DNA of 64,000 bases, from the NCBI GenBank assembly GCA_002049495.1, contig LLYS01000009.1:33164-97163 (forward strand), read 5' to 3'. The DNA is from Epsilonproteobacteria bacterium tcs-49 (GTDB taxonomy: Bacteria > Campylobacterota > Campylobacteria > Campylobacterales > Sulfurovaceae). The position numbers and the translations under genes were made by a program. Of the stretch, positions 17,097 through 25,883 are shown piece by piece. The first letter of the stretch is position 1; each line of letters opens with the position of its first letter. The notes under the pieces are model-generated. The model worked only from the letters and a program-made list of their open reading frames with translations. It did no database searches and was not told the origin of the DNA.

Positions 17097-19670
17097 GTGA
17101 TGAGTTTAGTAACAGAATATAGAGCACACACGGAAGAGCGGGCGAAGCTCGGCGTACCGCCGTTGGCGTTGAGCGCTGAGCAGACAGCCGAGTTGGTAGA
17201 GCTACTCAAAGAGGAGTCTCCAAAAGAAAGTGAATACCTGATGGAGCTTTTTACCAATCACGTCAGCCCGGGAGTGGATGACGCTGCGTACGTAAAAGCG
17301 GCTTTTTTGAACGATCTGATCCAGGGGAAAACCTCTTCACCTTTGATCAGTAAGGAAAAAGCGATCGAAATCCTCGGAACGATGCTTGGGGGATACAATG
17401 TCGATCCTTTGGTTCAGGCGCTGAAGGTGGACGAAGTGGCCGACGCCGCTGCGAAGCAGTTGAAGAATACGCTGCTTGTGTATGACAGCTTCAACGACGT
17501 AAAAGAGTTGATGGATCAAGGCAACGCAAAAGCCAAAGAGGTGATCGAATCCTGGGCGAATGCCGAGTGGTTTACCTCCAAGCCCGAACTTGAGGAGGAG
17601 TTGACGCTAACGGTATTTAAAGTTCCCGGCGAAACCAATACCGACGATCTCTCTCCCGCGAGTGAAGCGTTTACCAGAAGCGATATCCCTTTGCACGCAA
17701 ACTCTATGCTGCAATCAAAGATGGACGATCCTTTGGGAACCATCGCAAAGCTCAAAGAGAAAGGACACAATATCGCCTTCGTCGGTGACGTCGTGGGGAC
17801 GGGAAGTTCAAGAAAATCCGGTATCAACTCCGTACAGTGGCATATCGGTAGAGAGATCCCCGGGGTTCCCAATAAAAAAACCGGCGGGGTTGTGATCGGG
17901 TCTACGATCGCTCCGATCTTTTTCAACACTTCCGAAGACAGCGGCGCGCTTCCGATCCAGGCACCCGTAGACGAGCTTGAGACCGGAGATGTGATCACCG
18001 TAAAACCCAAAGCGGGCGTGATTGAAAAAGAGGGCAAAGTTGTCAGCGAATTTGACCTTGAGCCAAATACGCTTCCCGACGAGGTTCGAGCGGGCGGAAG
18101 AATCCCTCTTATTATCGGTAGAAACTTGACGACCAAAGCGCGTGAAGCCCTTGGGATGAGTACCGAAGAGGATATCTTCGCCAAACCTATCCAGCCGGAA
18201 GATACGGGTAAAGGCTACACCCTTGCGCAGAAAATGGTCGGTAAAGCGTGCGGTATGGAGGGTGTTCGCCCGGGTATGTACTGCGAACCCGTCACGACGA
18301 CGGTCGGATCGCAAGATACCACCGGTCCCATGACAAGAGATGAGATCAAAGAGTTGGCCGCTCTGAGCTTCGGCGCTGATATGACACTGCAATCCTTTTG
18401 TCACACGGCGGCGTATCCCAAACCTGCGGATATCAAGCTGCAGCACACGCTTCCGGATTTCTGGACAAAGAGAAACGGCGTTATCCTTCGACCGGGGGAC
18501 GGGGTTATCCACTCCTGGCTAAACAGAATGTGCCTTCCCGACACCGTCGGTACCGGTGCGGATTCGCACACGAGATTCCCTATCGGGATCTCTTTCCCCG
18601 CAGGATCGGGTCTGGTAGCGTTCGCGGCGGTTGCGGGATCGATGCCTTTGAATATGCCCGAGTCGGTAAAAGTGAAGTTCAAAGGTGAGTTGCAACCGGG
18701 GATCACGCTGCGTGACCTTGTGAATGCGATCCCTTATCAGGCGATCAAAGATGGCTTGTTGACCGTGGAGAAGAAGAACAAGAAAAATATCTTCGCCGGT
18801 AAAATCATCGAGATAGAAGGGCTTGAGGATCTTAAGTGCGAGCAGGCGTTTGAACTCAGCGATGCGAGTGCGGAAAGAAGTGCCGCCGCGTGTACGGTGA
18901 AGCTGGACAAAGAGCCGATCAAAGAGTATCTTAGCTCCAACATCAAACTGATCGATCAAATGATCGAAGAGGGGTATGAGGATGCGAGAACCCTTGAGCG
19001 AAGAAAGCAAAAGATGCAGGAGTGGCTGGACAACCCCGAATTGATGGAAGCGGACAAAGACGCGGAGTACGCAGCCGAGATCGAGATCGATCTGAACACC
19101 ATCACCGAGCCGATTGTCGCGTGCCCCAACGACCCAGACGACGTTGCGACGCTGAGCGAAGTGCTCAACGACGACAGCAGACCCCACAACATCGACGAAG
19201 TGTTCGTCGGAAGCTGTATGACAAATATCGGTCTGTTCAGAGCGCTTGGGGAAGTGCTTGAGGGTGAAGGCCAGGTGCCTACGAAGCTGTGGGTCGTACC
19301 GCCTACGAAGATGGATGAGAAGCAGCTGATCGAAGAGGGGTACTACTCACTCTTTGGCAAAGCGGGGGCGAGAACGGAAGTGCCCGGATGTAGTTTGTGT
19401 ATGGGGAACCAGGCACAGGTTGCGGAAAACGCGATTGTATTTAGTACCAGTACCAGAAACTTTGACAACCGTCTTGGCAAAGGTTCACAGGTTTACCTCG
19501 GTTCCGCGGAGCTTGCGGCCGTTACGGCGATGCTAGGACGATTGCCCAGCAAGCAGGAATATATGGACATCGTGCCGAAAAAGATCACGAAAGAGAAGGA
19601 AGCGAAGGTATACCAATACCTCAACTTCCACCTGCTCAGCGACGAAGAGCGGCAATACCTCGTGCACTAG
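17097..19670 (+). CDS. acnB: Aconitate hydratase B
   Basis: AcnB interconverts citrate and isocitrate in the oxidative or reductive TCA cycle. 857 aa, the usual length. The N-terminal HEAT-like and swivel domains come first, characteristic of AcnB. The 4Fe-4S ligands are seen in the C-terminal half: a Cys in the GSCMTN segment and the pair in [16 protein letters not shown] and GTGSSRKSG are substrate-binding segments. AAAGGAAAGTG precedes the ATG. Transcription ends against the convergent oxidase operon at the palindrome 19681-19700. Confidence 0.97.
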   Translation: MMSLVTEYRAHTEERAKLGVPPLALSAEQTAELVELLKEESPKESEYLMELFTNHVSPGVDDAAYVKAAFLNDLIQGKTSSPLISKEKAIEILGTMLGGYNVDPLVQALKVDEVADAAAKQLKNTLLVYDSFNDVKELMDQGNAKAKEVIESWANAEWFTSKPELEEELTLTVFKVPGETNTDDLSPASEAFTRSDIPLHANSMLQSKMDDPLGTIAKLKEKGHNIAFVGDVVGTGSSRKSGINSVQWHIGREIPGVPNKKTGGVVIGSTIAPIFFNTSEDSGALPIQAPVDELETGDVITVKPKAGVIEKEGKVVSEFDLEPNTLPDEVRAGGRIPLIIGRNLTTKAREALGMSTEEDIFAKPIQPEDTGKGYTLAQKMVGKACGMEGVRPGMYCEPVTTTVGSQDTTGPMTRDEIKELAALSFGADMTLQSFCHTAAYPKPADIKLQHTLPDFWTKRNGVILRPGDGVIHSWLNRMCLPDTVGTGADSHTRFPIGISFPAGSGLVAFAAVAGSMPLNMPESVKVKFKGELQPGITLRDLVNAIPYQAIKDGLLTVEKKNKKNIFAGKIIEIEGLEDLKCEQAFELSDASAERSAAACTVKLDKEPIKEYLSSNIKLIDQMIEEGYEDARTLERRKQKMQEWLDNPELMEADKDAEYAAEIEIDLNTITEPIVACPNDPDDVATLSEVLNDDSRPHNIDEVFVGSCMTNIGLFRALGEVLEGEGQVPTKLWVVPPTKMDEKQLIEEGYYSLFGKAGARTEVPGCSLCMGNQAQVAENAIVFSTSTRNFDNRLGKGSQVYLGSAELAAVTAMLGRLPSKQEYMDIVPKKITKEKEAKVYQYLNFHLLSDEERQYLVH

Positions 19671-19674
19671 GTTG

Positions 19675-19716
19675 TACTCTCTTTCCCCCGCGGGGGAAAG
19701 GGGCTTAGAGTATATT
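19675..19716. terminator. Bidirectional terminator between acnB and the oxidase operon
   Basis: A perfect 20-base palindrome, CTTTCCCCCGCGGGGGAAAG (19681-19700), is flanked by TACTCT and AGAGTA (19675-19680 and 19707-19712). ATATTTTT follows on the plus strand. The two convergent operons stop on either side, so it can serve both. Confidence 0.8.
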
Positions 19717-20898
19717 TTTAAACAGAATACTCATCCCCCAGCCAAAATATACGGCCATCCACACCACCATGATAGCGATGGTGTAATTTCCCAGTTTTGT
19801 AACAGCTGCATCTTTGCTGCCGTCAAAAACACCTTTGTTTTTTCCCACTTTCCAGGCAAGCGTGAGCAGATAGGCAACTCCCACCCCACCCATGATCAAA
19901 AAAGTCAGCACAAACATCGTGATGGAGGGAATCTCAAAATTGACCGGATAATCGTAGATATTGTATCCCAAATCCGTCATGATATCGTAGCGGATCAGTT
20001 CCCGTACTCCCGAAACAAGCAGTGCGACGAGGACCAGAACCCCGGTAGTGATATAACTGTTTCTGTTTTGACGGGCCATATAAAGCAGTCCGAGAACCCC
20101 CGCAATCGTCACGACTATAACCGGGTGTGTTAAATAGCCGATCTGTGCCATCCAACCGATAAAAGCGGTAGCACTGAGAAGCAGTCCGACCGTTGCCAGC
20201 TTTGTCCCCAGAGCTGCGGTGTACTCGACGAACTCCCGGTCAAAATCGCTTCGGGTACTGACAAATCGGCTGTAGTTTTGCAAAAAGATTCCCACGACGG
20301 GTATGGAGAGACTGACCATGAAAAACAGGCGGATCAGATCCATATTAAAGGTCCAGCCGCTGTGATCGACCACCCCGTTTGGCGCATACATATTCATCCA
20401 CTCCGTGGGCATGATGGAGGTGACGGCGAAGTTGTGCATCAAAACACCCGCAAACACCAAAATAGCAAAGGAGACGATCCCGATCAGTCTGCCTCCGCCC
20501 CTTTTTGATCTGTTGGCGTAGTAGTACCAGTAGTAGAGAGTATAGCCGACAACCAAAGCGTAGATAAAGATAAAGACCCACATCCCCGAAAGCGTATTGG
20601 CCGTATACCAGTTGGGATCATAGATCACTTGCGTAAAGAGCAGCGGCGCCACACCCAAAACGATCAGCAGTGATACGCTGATCTTCCCCGTCTGTATAAG
20701 ATGGGGTGTCAAAACCTGCCAATGAGGGTCGCTTTTTTGTCTGAGCGTCCCATAAAGAGAAAGCCCCATAGCCCCCAGTGATAAAAGTACGAAAGCTGCG
20801 TGCAGCGCCCACGTCAAGATATAAAGTCCCTGAAACACCACGGGATAAAAGGGTATCCCGGCGGGGTCCCGTAAAGCTAATAGTACAGATGCGTCCAT
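19705..20898 (-). CDS. Second membrane subunit of a bd-like cytochrome oxidoreductase
   Basis: 397 aa with about nine or ten hydrophobic segments. It does not read like E. coli CydB; instead it shares the look of diverged bd-superfamily partner subunits (ALHAAFVLLSLGA with a membrane His, GKISVSLLIVLGVAP, a VLMHNF segment with a second His). It starts ten bases after the cytochrome c-fused large subunit, so the two form one complex in the inner membrane. Classing it as a bd-family subunit rests mainly on this context. Heme ligation and reaction (oxygen or another acceptor) cannot be decided here. Confidence 0.65.
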   Translation of the reverse strand: MDASVLLALRDPAGIPFYPVVFQGLYILTWALHAAFVLLSLGAMGLSLYGTLRQKSDPHWQVLTPHLIQTGKISVSLLIVLGVAPLLFTQVIYDPNWYTANTLSGMWVFIFIYALVVGYTLYYWYYYANRSKRGGGRLIGIVSFAILVFAGVLMHNFAVTSIMPTEWMNMYAPNGVVDHSGWTFNMDLIRLFFMVSLSIPVVGIFLQNYSRFVSTRSDFDREFVEYTAALGTKLATVGLLLSATAFIGWMAQIGYLTHPVIVVTIAGVLGLLYMARQNRNSYITTGVLVLVALLVSGVRELIRYDIMTDLGYNIYDYPVNFEIPSITMFVLTFLIMGGVGVAYLLTLAWKVGKNKGVFDGSKDAAVTKLGNYTIAIMVVWMAVYFGWGMSILFKNIL

Positions 20899-20907
20899 AA
20901 ATCCTCC

Positions 20908-22245
20908 TTAATAGTTTTGTGACGCGAGGTATGCAGCCATTGCGTCATATTCATGTTCGGGCAGTTGCAGCTTGGGCATATAGGGGAACGCTCCCTGTCC
21001 CATAGCGTACAAAATCCCCTTGATAGCGCTTTTATCCATCCCTTTTAATCTCTCTTTCATCGGTCTGAAAACACCCGTGGGTTCCAGTGAGTGGCAGTTT
21101 GAGCAGGATATTTTGGTCAAAAGCTCCCCCGCTTGTAATCTGTTTTTCTCCGTGACCGTTTTTAAGTTTTCGGGAACAAAGGGATTGAGCTGCAGTAAGC
21201 CTTTCTGGGCTATGGCGGGCAGTTCGCTTTTGATCCCCTTGCCCTCCACGTCACGGCTGATGATCTGGTTGGAGTAGATATACTGCCCGGCAACGTAGGG
21301 TTTTCTCATGGATTCACGTAGCTTTTCTCCGGGCCAAAGACCGGCAAGCAGGATGACCGCAATCATTGCCGAGGCCAAGGTGGTATTGATAAAGCGCGGT
21401 TTTATAATGGCTAGCAGAAAGTAAAGTGAGAAAACGGCGGCAAGAATGATGCGGTTTTGAATGATGGAATCTTTCGATATGTTAAATACCGCATGGGCAT
21501 TGTCCGGAAGTGTTCCCATATACCACATGAAAAAAAACATCGTTAAAAAGCCACCGAGCAGACTGATGTAGCCCATCTTTTTTGTCAATTCGGCGGAAAG
21601 TTCGGGATTTTCCCTTTTCATGGCACTTGAGATCACCAGTCCGATCACCCCGGACATCATGATCATAAAGCCGATACGCAAAAACATATGTGGAAAGGTG
21701 TTGACCCCGAAAAAGGCGTCGCTGGCACTACCGGTCGTGTAATACGCTTCAGTACCCGGCCACATCATGAAGCTGATGATCCCGATGATCAAAGCCAGGG
21801 TCCCCACCGAGGCCAGGGCAAAGGTGTAGGTCAGCTTCAGGTGGGTTTTTTTGTCGATTTTGTCGATGAAGTAGACAAGTACGAAAACCCCGATAACCTC
21901 ATAAACGAAAAAGACCCACTCGGTCGCCCAGACCCATACGAAGTTATGTATCAGTGCGCTGATCCCCCTTGGACTTGCCGCTGTGGCGGTGTACCAGATT
22001 CCCGGGCCGGTGATGGAACCGATCACATAGGAAAAGATCAGTAAAAACATCCCGTACTTTTTCATATAGGGATACAGATCTGTCCGGTCCTCTTTATACG
22101 CTTTGTAAGCCAAAAATGCGAAAAGCATTGCGGCACCGACGGAAGTGTGCGAAGCCAGGATATGTATGGTACCCGTAATACCCATCATCCAGGCACTTCC
22201 GTACTCCGGAAAATAAAACAACGGAAATTGTCCTATTACCTCCAT
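20908..22245 (-). CDS. CydA-like bd oxidoreductase large subunit with C-terminal cytochrome c domain
   Basis: 445 aa with about nine membrane segments, then a periplasmic c-type domain with heme motif CSNCH (381-385) and likely axial Met423 (FPYMP). CydA-like features are an early membrane His (TIHILASH), SYVIGSITGPG and a helix with two acidic residues (ATEWVFFVYEV) matching the E99/E107 pair of CydA. The quinol-binding Q-loop and the GRQPW motif are absent, so electrons probably enter through the cytochrome c domain. This fits the cytochrome c-fused branches of the bd superfamily rather than true quinol oxidases. The promoter at 22275-22306 carries the operator shared with the neighbouring regulator. 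Confidence 0.8.
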   Translation of the reverse strand: MEVIGQFPLFYFPEYGSAWMMGITGTIHILASHTSVGAAMLFAFLAYKAYKEDRTDLYPYMKKYGMFLLIFSYVIGSITGPGIWYTATAASPRGISALIHNFVWVWATEWVFFVYEVIGVFVLVYFIDKIDKKTHLKLTYTFALASVGTLALIIGIISFMMWPGTEAYYTTGSASDAFFGVNTFPHMFLRIGFMIMMSGVIGLVISSAMKRENPELSAELTKKMGYISLLGGFLTMFFFMWYMGTLPDNAHAVFNISKDSIIQNRIILAAVFSLYFLLAIIKPRFINTTLASAMIAVILLAGLWPGEKLRESMRKPYVAGQYIYSNQIISRDVEGKGIKSELPAIAQKGLLQLNPFVPENLKTVTEKNRLQAGELLTKISCSNCHSLEPTGVFRPMKERLKGMDKSAIKGILYAMGQGAFPYMPKLQLPEHEYDAMAAYLASQNY

Positions 22246-22274
22246 GAATTCTCCTTTTTGTAAGATACGGTACT

Positions 22275-22306
22275 ATTATAGGAGGGGAGTGTTAATTATG
22301 CGTTAG
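22275..22306 (-). promoter_or_regulatory. Oxidase promoter with CTAAC-N6-TTAAC operator
   Basis: Read on the minus strand, the operator half-sites (22291-22306) are 11 bases apart and lie 10 bases upstream of a consensus -10 TATAAT (22275-22280), covering the -35 position. Spacing is identical to that at the regulator's own promoter. Transcription would start near 22268, about 23 bases before the gene. Confidence 0.7.
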
Positions 22307-22351
22307 TCTTATATTTATTATTAAAAAAGCTAAAATTAAATGGAGGAAAAG

Positions 22352-22383
22352 CTAACAAAAACTTAACATTACAATAGTAGAAT
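22352..22383 (+). promoter_or_regulatory. Third operator-promoter, pointing right with no gene after it
   Basis: CTAACAAAAACTTAAC (22352-22367), then 10 bases, then TAGAAT (22378-22383) repeat the geometry of the other two promoters but on the plus strand. The transcript would start near 22390, hold no start codon in its first stretch, and run antisense into the 3' end of the regulator gene. It could make a small or antisense RNA; alternatively the site is only a distal operator for the oxidase promoter. Confidence 0.5.
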
Positions 22384-22447
22384 TTTGAGACAGGCGATAC
22401 CGCGGTTTCCGCCGCATATCTGCTATAAAGTTTTTAATCGGGCAAAA

Positions 22448-23119
22448 TCACCCCTGCGCGGGGTGGTTGATCTTGTAGCCCCGCGTTCTGCATGAGATGA
22501 TGATATCATCCCCTAAAGTTTTTCGTATATGCCACACATGATAGCGTACCGCACCCCCTTTGTAAGAGTTTTCCGATCGGTATATTTTGGCTTCCAACTC
22601 TTCCGTCGAGACAAAACGATTGCTGTTTTTAAGCAGATAATCAAGAAGCAGCAAAGAGTGTTCACCCAGAGATTTTTCATGAGCTCCCCGAAGGCGTTTT
22701 GAAAATATATTGAAAGTATCTTTAGCGGTAAGCGCAATTTCATCTTTGGGCGGATTATATTGCCGGCGTATCAAAGCGCGGATGCGCAGCAATATCTCAT
22801 AGCAGTCGCAACTTTTCGAGATATGATCGTCACAGCCGCACTTAAAAGAGTTTAAAGCGCTATTTGGCATGGAGGTCAGTATCATGGTGATCGTTTTATT
22901 TCGGTATTGTCGGAGGAGTTTCAGGAGTTCAAGACCGTCTATCTTCGGAACATTGATATCGATAAGATAAAGGTCATAGGAGTTTTCAAAAATCTTATCG
23001 AGAAACTCCTCACCGTTGAAAGAGCAATCAACCAAAAGACCGCTTTGGGTTAAAAACTCAGAAACCGATTCGCGATAAAGTATATCGTCTTCTAAAAACA
23101 GTATTTTTGCACCGGCCAA
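22448..23119 (-). CDS. OmpR/PhoB-type response regulator
   Basis: About 223 aa: a receiver domain (LFLEDD acidic pocket, YLIDIN phospho-Asp) and a C-terminal winged helix ending ISCRTRGYKI. The ATG at 23150-23152 lies inside the -10 box (TATAATG), so it would not be transcribed; I chose TTG 23117-23119, with AAAGGAA six bases before it. No histidine kinase is adjacent. It lies upstream of the bd-like oxidase genes in the same direction, and CTAAC-N6-TTAAC operators occur at both promoters. An oxidase regulator and autoregulator is the natural inference. The receiver has several extra cysteines (KCGCDD, KSCDC), unusual and possibly redox-active. Confidence 0.85.
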   Translation of the reverse strand: MAGAKILFLEDDILYRESVSEFLTQSGLLVDCSFNGEEFLDKIFENSYDLYLIDINVPKIDGLELLKLLRQYRNKTITMILTSMPNSALNSFKCGCDDHISKSCDCYEILLRIRALIRRQYNPPKDEIALTAKDTFNIFSKRLRGAHEKSLGEHSLLLLDYLLKNSNRFVSTEELEAKIYRSENSYKGGAVRYHVWHIRKTLGDDIIISCRTRGYKINHPAQG

Positions 23120-23150
23120 AAATATTCCTTTTAGTGTGATTTGACTTTTC

Positions 23151-23182
23151 ATTATAGTTTTTTATCGTTAAGTGAGTGTTAG
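23151..23182 (-). promoter_or_regulatory. Response regulator promoter with CTAAC-N6-TTAAC operator
   Basis: Minus-strand operator (23167-23182), 10-base gap, then -10 TATAAT (23151-23156), matching the oxidase promoter base for base in spacing. The site lies between the regulator and the rightward DedA gene and might influence both. Confidence 0.7.
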
Positions 23183-23259
23183 TCAAAGCTACGGGCAGGG
23201 AAATGGCAATGCAAGTTGTTTTGAGATACAATAACTTTAAATTTATACGAGGAACTACT

Positions 23260-23799
23260 TTGGAACAGTTAATTCACGATTGGGGATATATCATTTTATT
23301 TCTTTACTCTTTCGGGGGCGGGTTTTTAGCCCTAGCCGTAGCGTCGGTGCTCTCCTATACCGGAGAACTCAACATCTATATTACGCTTGTTGTAGCGGGG
23401 GTATCCAACTTCATAGGCGATCAGTTTCTTTTCTATCTGGCACGGACCAATAAGCATATGGCCAAGGATATTTTGGCAAAACACCGTAGAAAAGTGGCGT
23501 GGGCGCATTTGATCATGAAGCGTCGGGGCGACGCGGCGATCTTTTTGCAAAAATATATCTACGGTATTAAGACGATGATCCCTTTGGCGATCGGCTTGAC
23601 AAAGTATGACGGGAAGCGTTTTATGGTGCTCAACGCCGCTGCGGCCGCGGTATGGGCCGTAATAGTGGGGAGTCTTTCCTACTCGCTGGGGCGCGTAGTG
23701 ATCAACTTTGCCGAGGATTTCAAAACCTACGGCATCGTTTTAGCCATCGGGATCGTCGCGGGGATTGCGTATATGTTCAAGCGTATCGAGCGTAAGTAA
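23260..23799 (+). CDS. DedA/VTT-domain membrane protein
   Basis: 179 aa. The DedA-family (SNARE-associated) pattern is present: a re-entrant N-terminal region (GGGFLALAVASVLSY), GVSNFIGDQFLFYLAR and the later KYIYGIKTMIPLAIGL segment. Members act as undecaprenyl-phosphate or phospholipid flippases. I chose TTG 23260 because ACGAGGAA lies just upstream; the longer frame from 23176 adds a hydrophilic stretch unlike the family. It lies divergently beside the response regulator and could share its operator region. Confidence 0.83.
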   Translation: MEQLIHDWGYIILFLYSFGGGFLALAVASVLSYTGELNIYITLVVAGVSNFIGDQFLFYLARTNKHMAKDILAKHRRKVAWAHLIMKRRGDAAIFLQKYIYGIKTMIPLAIGLTKYDGKRFMVLNAAAAAVWAVIVGSLSYSLGRVVINFAEDFKTYGIVLAIGIVAGIAYMFKRIERK

Positions 23800-23802
23800 C
23801 GC

Positions 23803-24300
23803 TTAGTTCTCATCCTTGGCGAGTTCGTCAAGGATATACATCTGCATCTCCTGTTTGGGCACCTTTTTATTCAGCGCTTCTTGGAAGATACGCGCTACCT
23901 TGTCGTGGTAGTGTTTGTACTCAAAGTGGGGAAAGTGCAATTTCCACGCTTCGCGGATGATCTGTTTGGCGATACTTTCAAACAGCCACTCCTTATAGAT
24001 CGTAAAGGAAGCGAAAAAGATCCCGGTAAAAGCGATGGCTAAGATGATGGACATGTGGCAATCTACAGAAGCCAAAAAGTCGTGTAAAATCCCTACGACG
24101 GGGATGATAAACAGGTGTGCCAGGATGATAAAGCTGAGATAACTTCTGCCCAGGCGCAGCCGGTAATTGAGCAGCCTCTCTGAGGGGATGATCCCCTCAT
24201 GGATGATCAGATTGGCTTTGAGCAGATCGTCAAACAGTACGGGCTGTTTGGATCGGATAAATAAAAAGTGTAAAAATTTTTTCTTGAGTTCGTATAGCAA
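23803..24300 (-). CDS. Unknown two-helix membrane protein
   Basis: 165 aa, not recognised. Two hydrophobic helices (about 54-76 and 84-104) form a hairpin, flanked by a basic N-terminus and a C-terminal helical part with charged residues (KHYHDKVARIFQEALNKK). A predicted inner-membrane protein with both ends in the cytoplasm. It begins nine bases after cca and is convergent with the DedA gene, so it is probably the last gene of the TPR-CiaD-like-cca unit. Confidence 0.65.
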   Translation of the reverse strand: MLYELKKKFLHFLFIRSKQPVLFDDLLKANLIIHEGIIPSERLLNYRLRLGRSYLSFIILAHLFIIPVVGILHDFLASVDCHMSIILAIAFTGIFFASFTIYKEWLFESIAKQIIREAWKLHFPHFEYKHYHDKVARIFQEALNKKVPKQEMQMYILDELAKDEN

Positions 24301-24309
24301 AACGGTCTC

Positions 24310-25419
24310 CTACAAATCTATCTTTCGTAAAGCGTGTAAATTCTCTTTTCGCAGCTGTTTTCCGATCGCTTTGCCCCTAAAGCCCCGGGCGATCAGTTTG
24401 CGGGGCGTAACGGCGGCAAAGGTGCTATCCATCAGCTGCAACTCTTTAGCATATTGTATCACTTTTTTACTGTAGTTGCCTAAAAACTCCCGTATGGGGA
24501 TTTTTGTCGCCACCGCCGCGACGTAGCGTCTGGTGACGTTTTTGGGCAGCAGCGGCTGGTCATAACAGATACGGTAGTGTTTGGGCAAAGTTTTTAAACG
24601 GCGAAAATCCAGATCCCTGCGCAGCAGGTAAGCAAAGATATAGGGATAATGCATCGGTGCAAAGTCGCGCGAAAGCGCTTTGGCGTAAGATAAAAACTTT
24701 TTTCGCGTCAGAGTCTGTCCCAGCACCTTTTGCGCGATCTTTAGATGCAGCAGATAGTACAGCCCGTAGTGCAGGTTTGTGGCGTAAAACATCTTTTCAA
24801 ACTCATTGAAGATACGCTGATCGCTCAGATCGCTCAGATCCATTTTGCGCATCAAAGCGCTGCTGTGGGGATCGATCCTGAATCCCAGGCGCGCGCTAAA
24901 TTGCATGGCGCGCAGCACCCGCAAAGAATCGTCGGCAAAGGTGGAGGGATCGACGATGCGCAGCCGCTTTGCCCTGAGATCTTCCAAACCGCCGAAATAG
25001 TCGATGACCTGCTCGGTTTGCATATCATACAGCAGCGCATTGACCGTAAAGTCGCGGCGGCTGCACGCCGTTTTGGCGTCGCGTGCGAGTTTGACGTCAA
25101 AGCCGCGGTGACCTTTGGCTATCTTGGATTCGGTACGGGGCAAAGCGATGTCGACCCCCTCGTACTTATACACGAAAAAGCTTTTGCCCACCCCTTTGGC
25201 CCCGAGTTTTTCCATCACTGTTTCAAAGGTGCGCTCGTCGCACTCATGCACTTCGATGTCGTAATCGTTGCAGGGGGTATCTAAAAGGCGATCGCGGACG
25301 GCGCCGCCGACAATATAGGGATAGAGACCGTGGTTTAAAAGGTGTGTGTGGATCTTTTGGATGGTTGCAAGAGTATCTTTGGGGGTATAGCGGAAAAAAT
25401 CCTCTACTCTTTTCTTAAT
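24310..25419 (-). CDS. cca: CCA-adding tRNA nucleotidyltransferase, likely ATT start
   Basis: Adds or repairs the 3' CCA of tRNAs (class II, poly(A) polymerase family). With the start at ATT 25417-25419 the protein is 369 aa and holds the catalytic core: VGGAVRD (37-43), the metal-binding DYD (52-54), RRDFTVNAL and the FGGLEDLRAKRLR to VLRAMQF block. The first conventional start (GTG at 25251) would remove the catalytic GG and DxD motifs. Upstream, between the in-frame stop and that GTG, no ATG, GTG or TTG exists; ATT has AAAGG eight bases before it. The start overlaps the CiaD-like gene. The order TPR protein, CiaD-like, cca matches Campylobacter. Confidence 0.85.
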   Translation of the reverse strand: MKKRVEDFFRYTPKDTLATIQKIHTHLLNHGLYPYIVGGAVRDRLLDTPCNDYDIEVHECDERTFETVMEKLGAKGVGKSFFVYKYEGVDIALPRTESKIAKGHRGFDVKLARDAKTACSRRDFTVNALLYDMQTEQVIDYFGGLEDLRAKRLRIVDPSTFADDSLRVLRAMQFSARLGFRIDPHSSALMRKMDLSDLSDQRIFNEFEKMFYATNLHYGLYYLLHLKIAQKVLGQTLTRKKFLSYAKALSRDFAPMHYPYIFAYLLRRDLDFRRLKTLPKHYRICYDQPLLPKNVTRRYVAAVATKIPIREFLGNYSKKVIQYAKELQLMDSTFAAVTPRKLIARGFRGKAIGKQLRKENLHALRKIDL

Positions 25420-25883
25420 TTGTCCAACCTTTCATCAAGCGTGGAGAGGAAGTACTCTAAAAAGTTGATGGTCAAATCCAGCTTTGCCTCAAGCTTTTTA
25501 TTGTTGGGGGATTGGAACCCCTCAAAGAGTACGAGAACTTTTTCCCGAACCGTTTCGAGATATTTGATCTCATCTTTATGCAGAGGTTCCCTTTCGGTTT
25601 GCTGCTTAGAATGCGGCGTAGAGGAGGAGGGGGAAGTTTGCTTTTGTTCCTTCTGGGGTTGAGCCTCTTGCAGGGATTGCTCCTGGCGTAAAAAGGGGGG
25701 AAGGTCAAGCTCGTCTTCGCTGCCCTCGGCCGCCATGGCTTCATCGGGGGAAAGGGGTGTTTTAGCTGCGTTTTCTTTATAGTTTTTGATATGTTCTTTG
25801 AGATCGACGTTATCTTCCTTGCTATCCTTTTCGATCTCGTCCAGCGTCGAGAGTATCACATCCTTTAGTTCCAAAGCAGCCAC
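25404..25883 (-). CDS. CiaD-like protein (conserved Campylobacterota coiled-coil protein)
   Basis: 159 aa. A helical acidic N-terminus (about 1-45), a Pro/Ser/Gln-rich disordered middle (about 46-100) and a conserved C-terminal helix pair (VLFEGF..LEAKLDLTINFLEYFLSTL). The C-terminus and the position directly before cca match Campylobacter jejuni CiaD (Cj0788), an effector exported through the flagellum that acts on host signalling. This organism appears free-living, so an ancestral cellular role is more likely. The assignment is from remembered family features and gene order. It overlaps both neighbours. Confidence 0.6.
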   Translation of the reverse strand: MAALELKDVILSTLDEIEKDSKEDNVDLKEHIKNYKENAAKTPLSPDEAMAAEGSEDELDLPPFLRQEQSLQEAQPQKEQKQTSPSSSTPHSKQQTEREPLHKDEIKYLETVREKVLVLFEGFQSPNNKKLEAKLDLTINFLEYFLSTLDERLDKLRKE

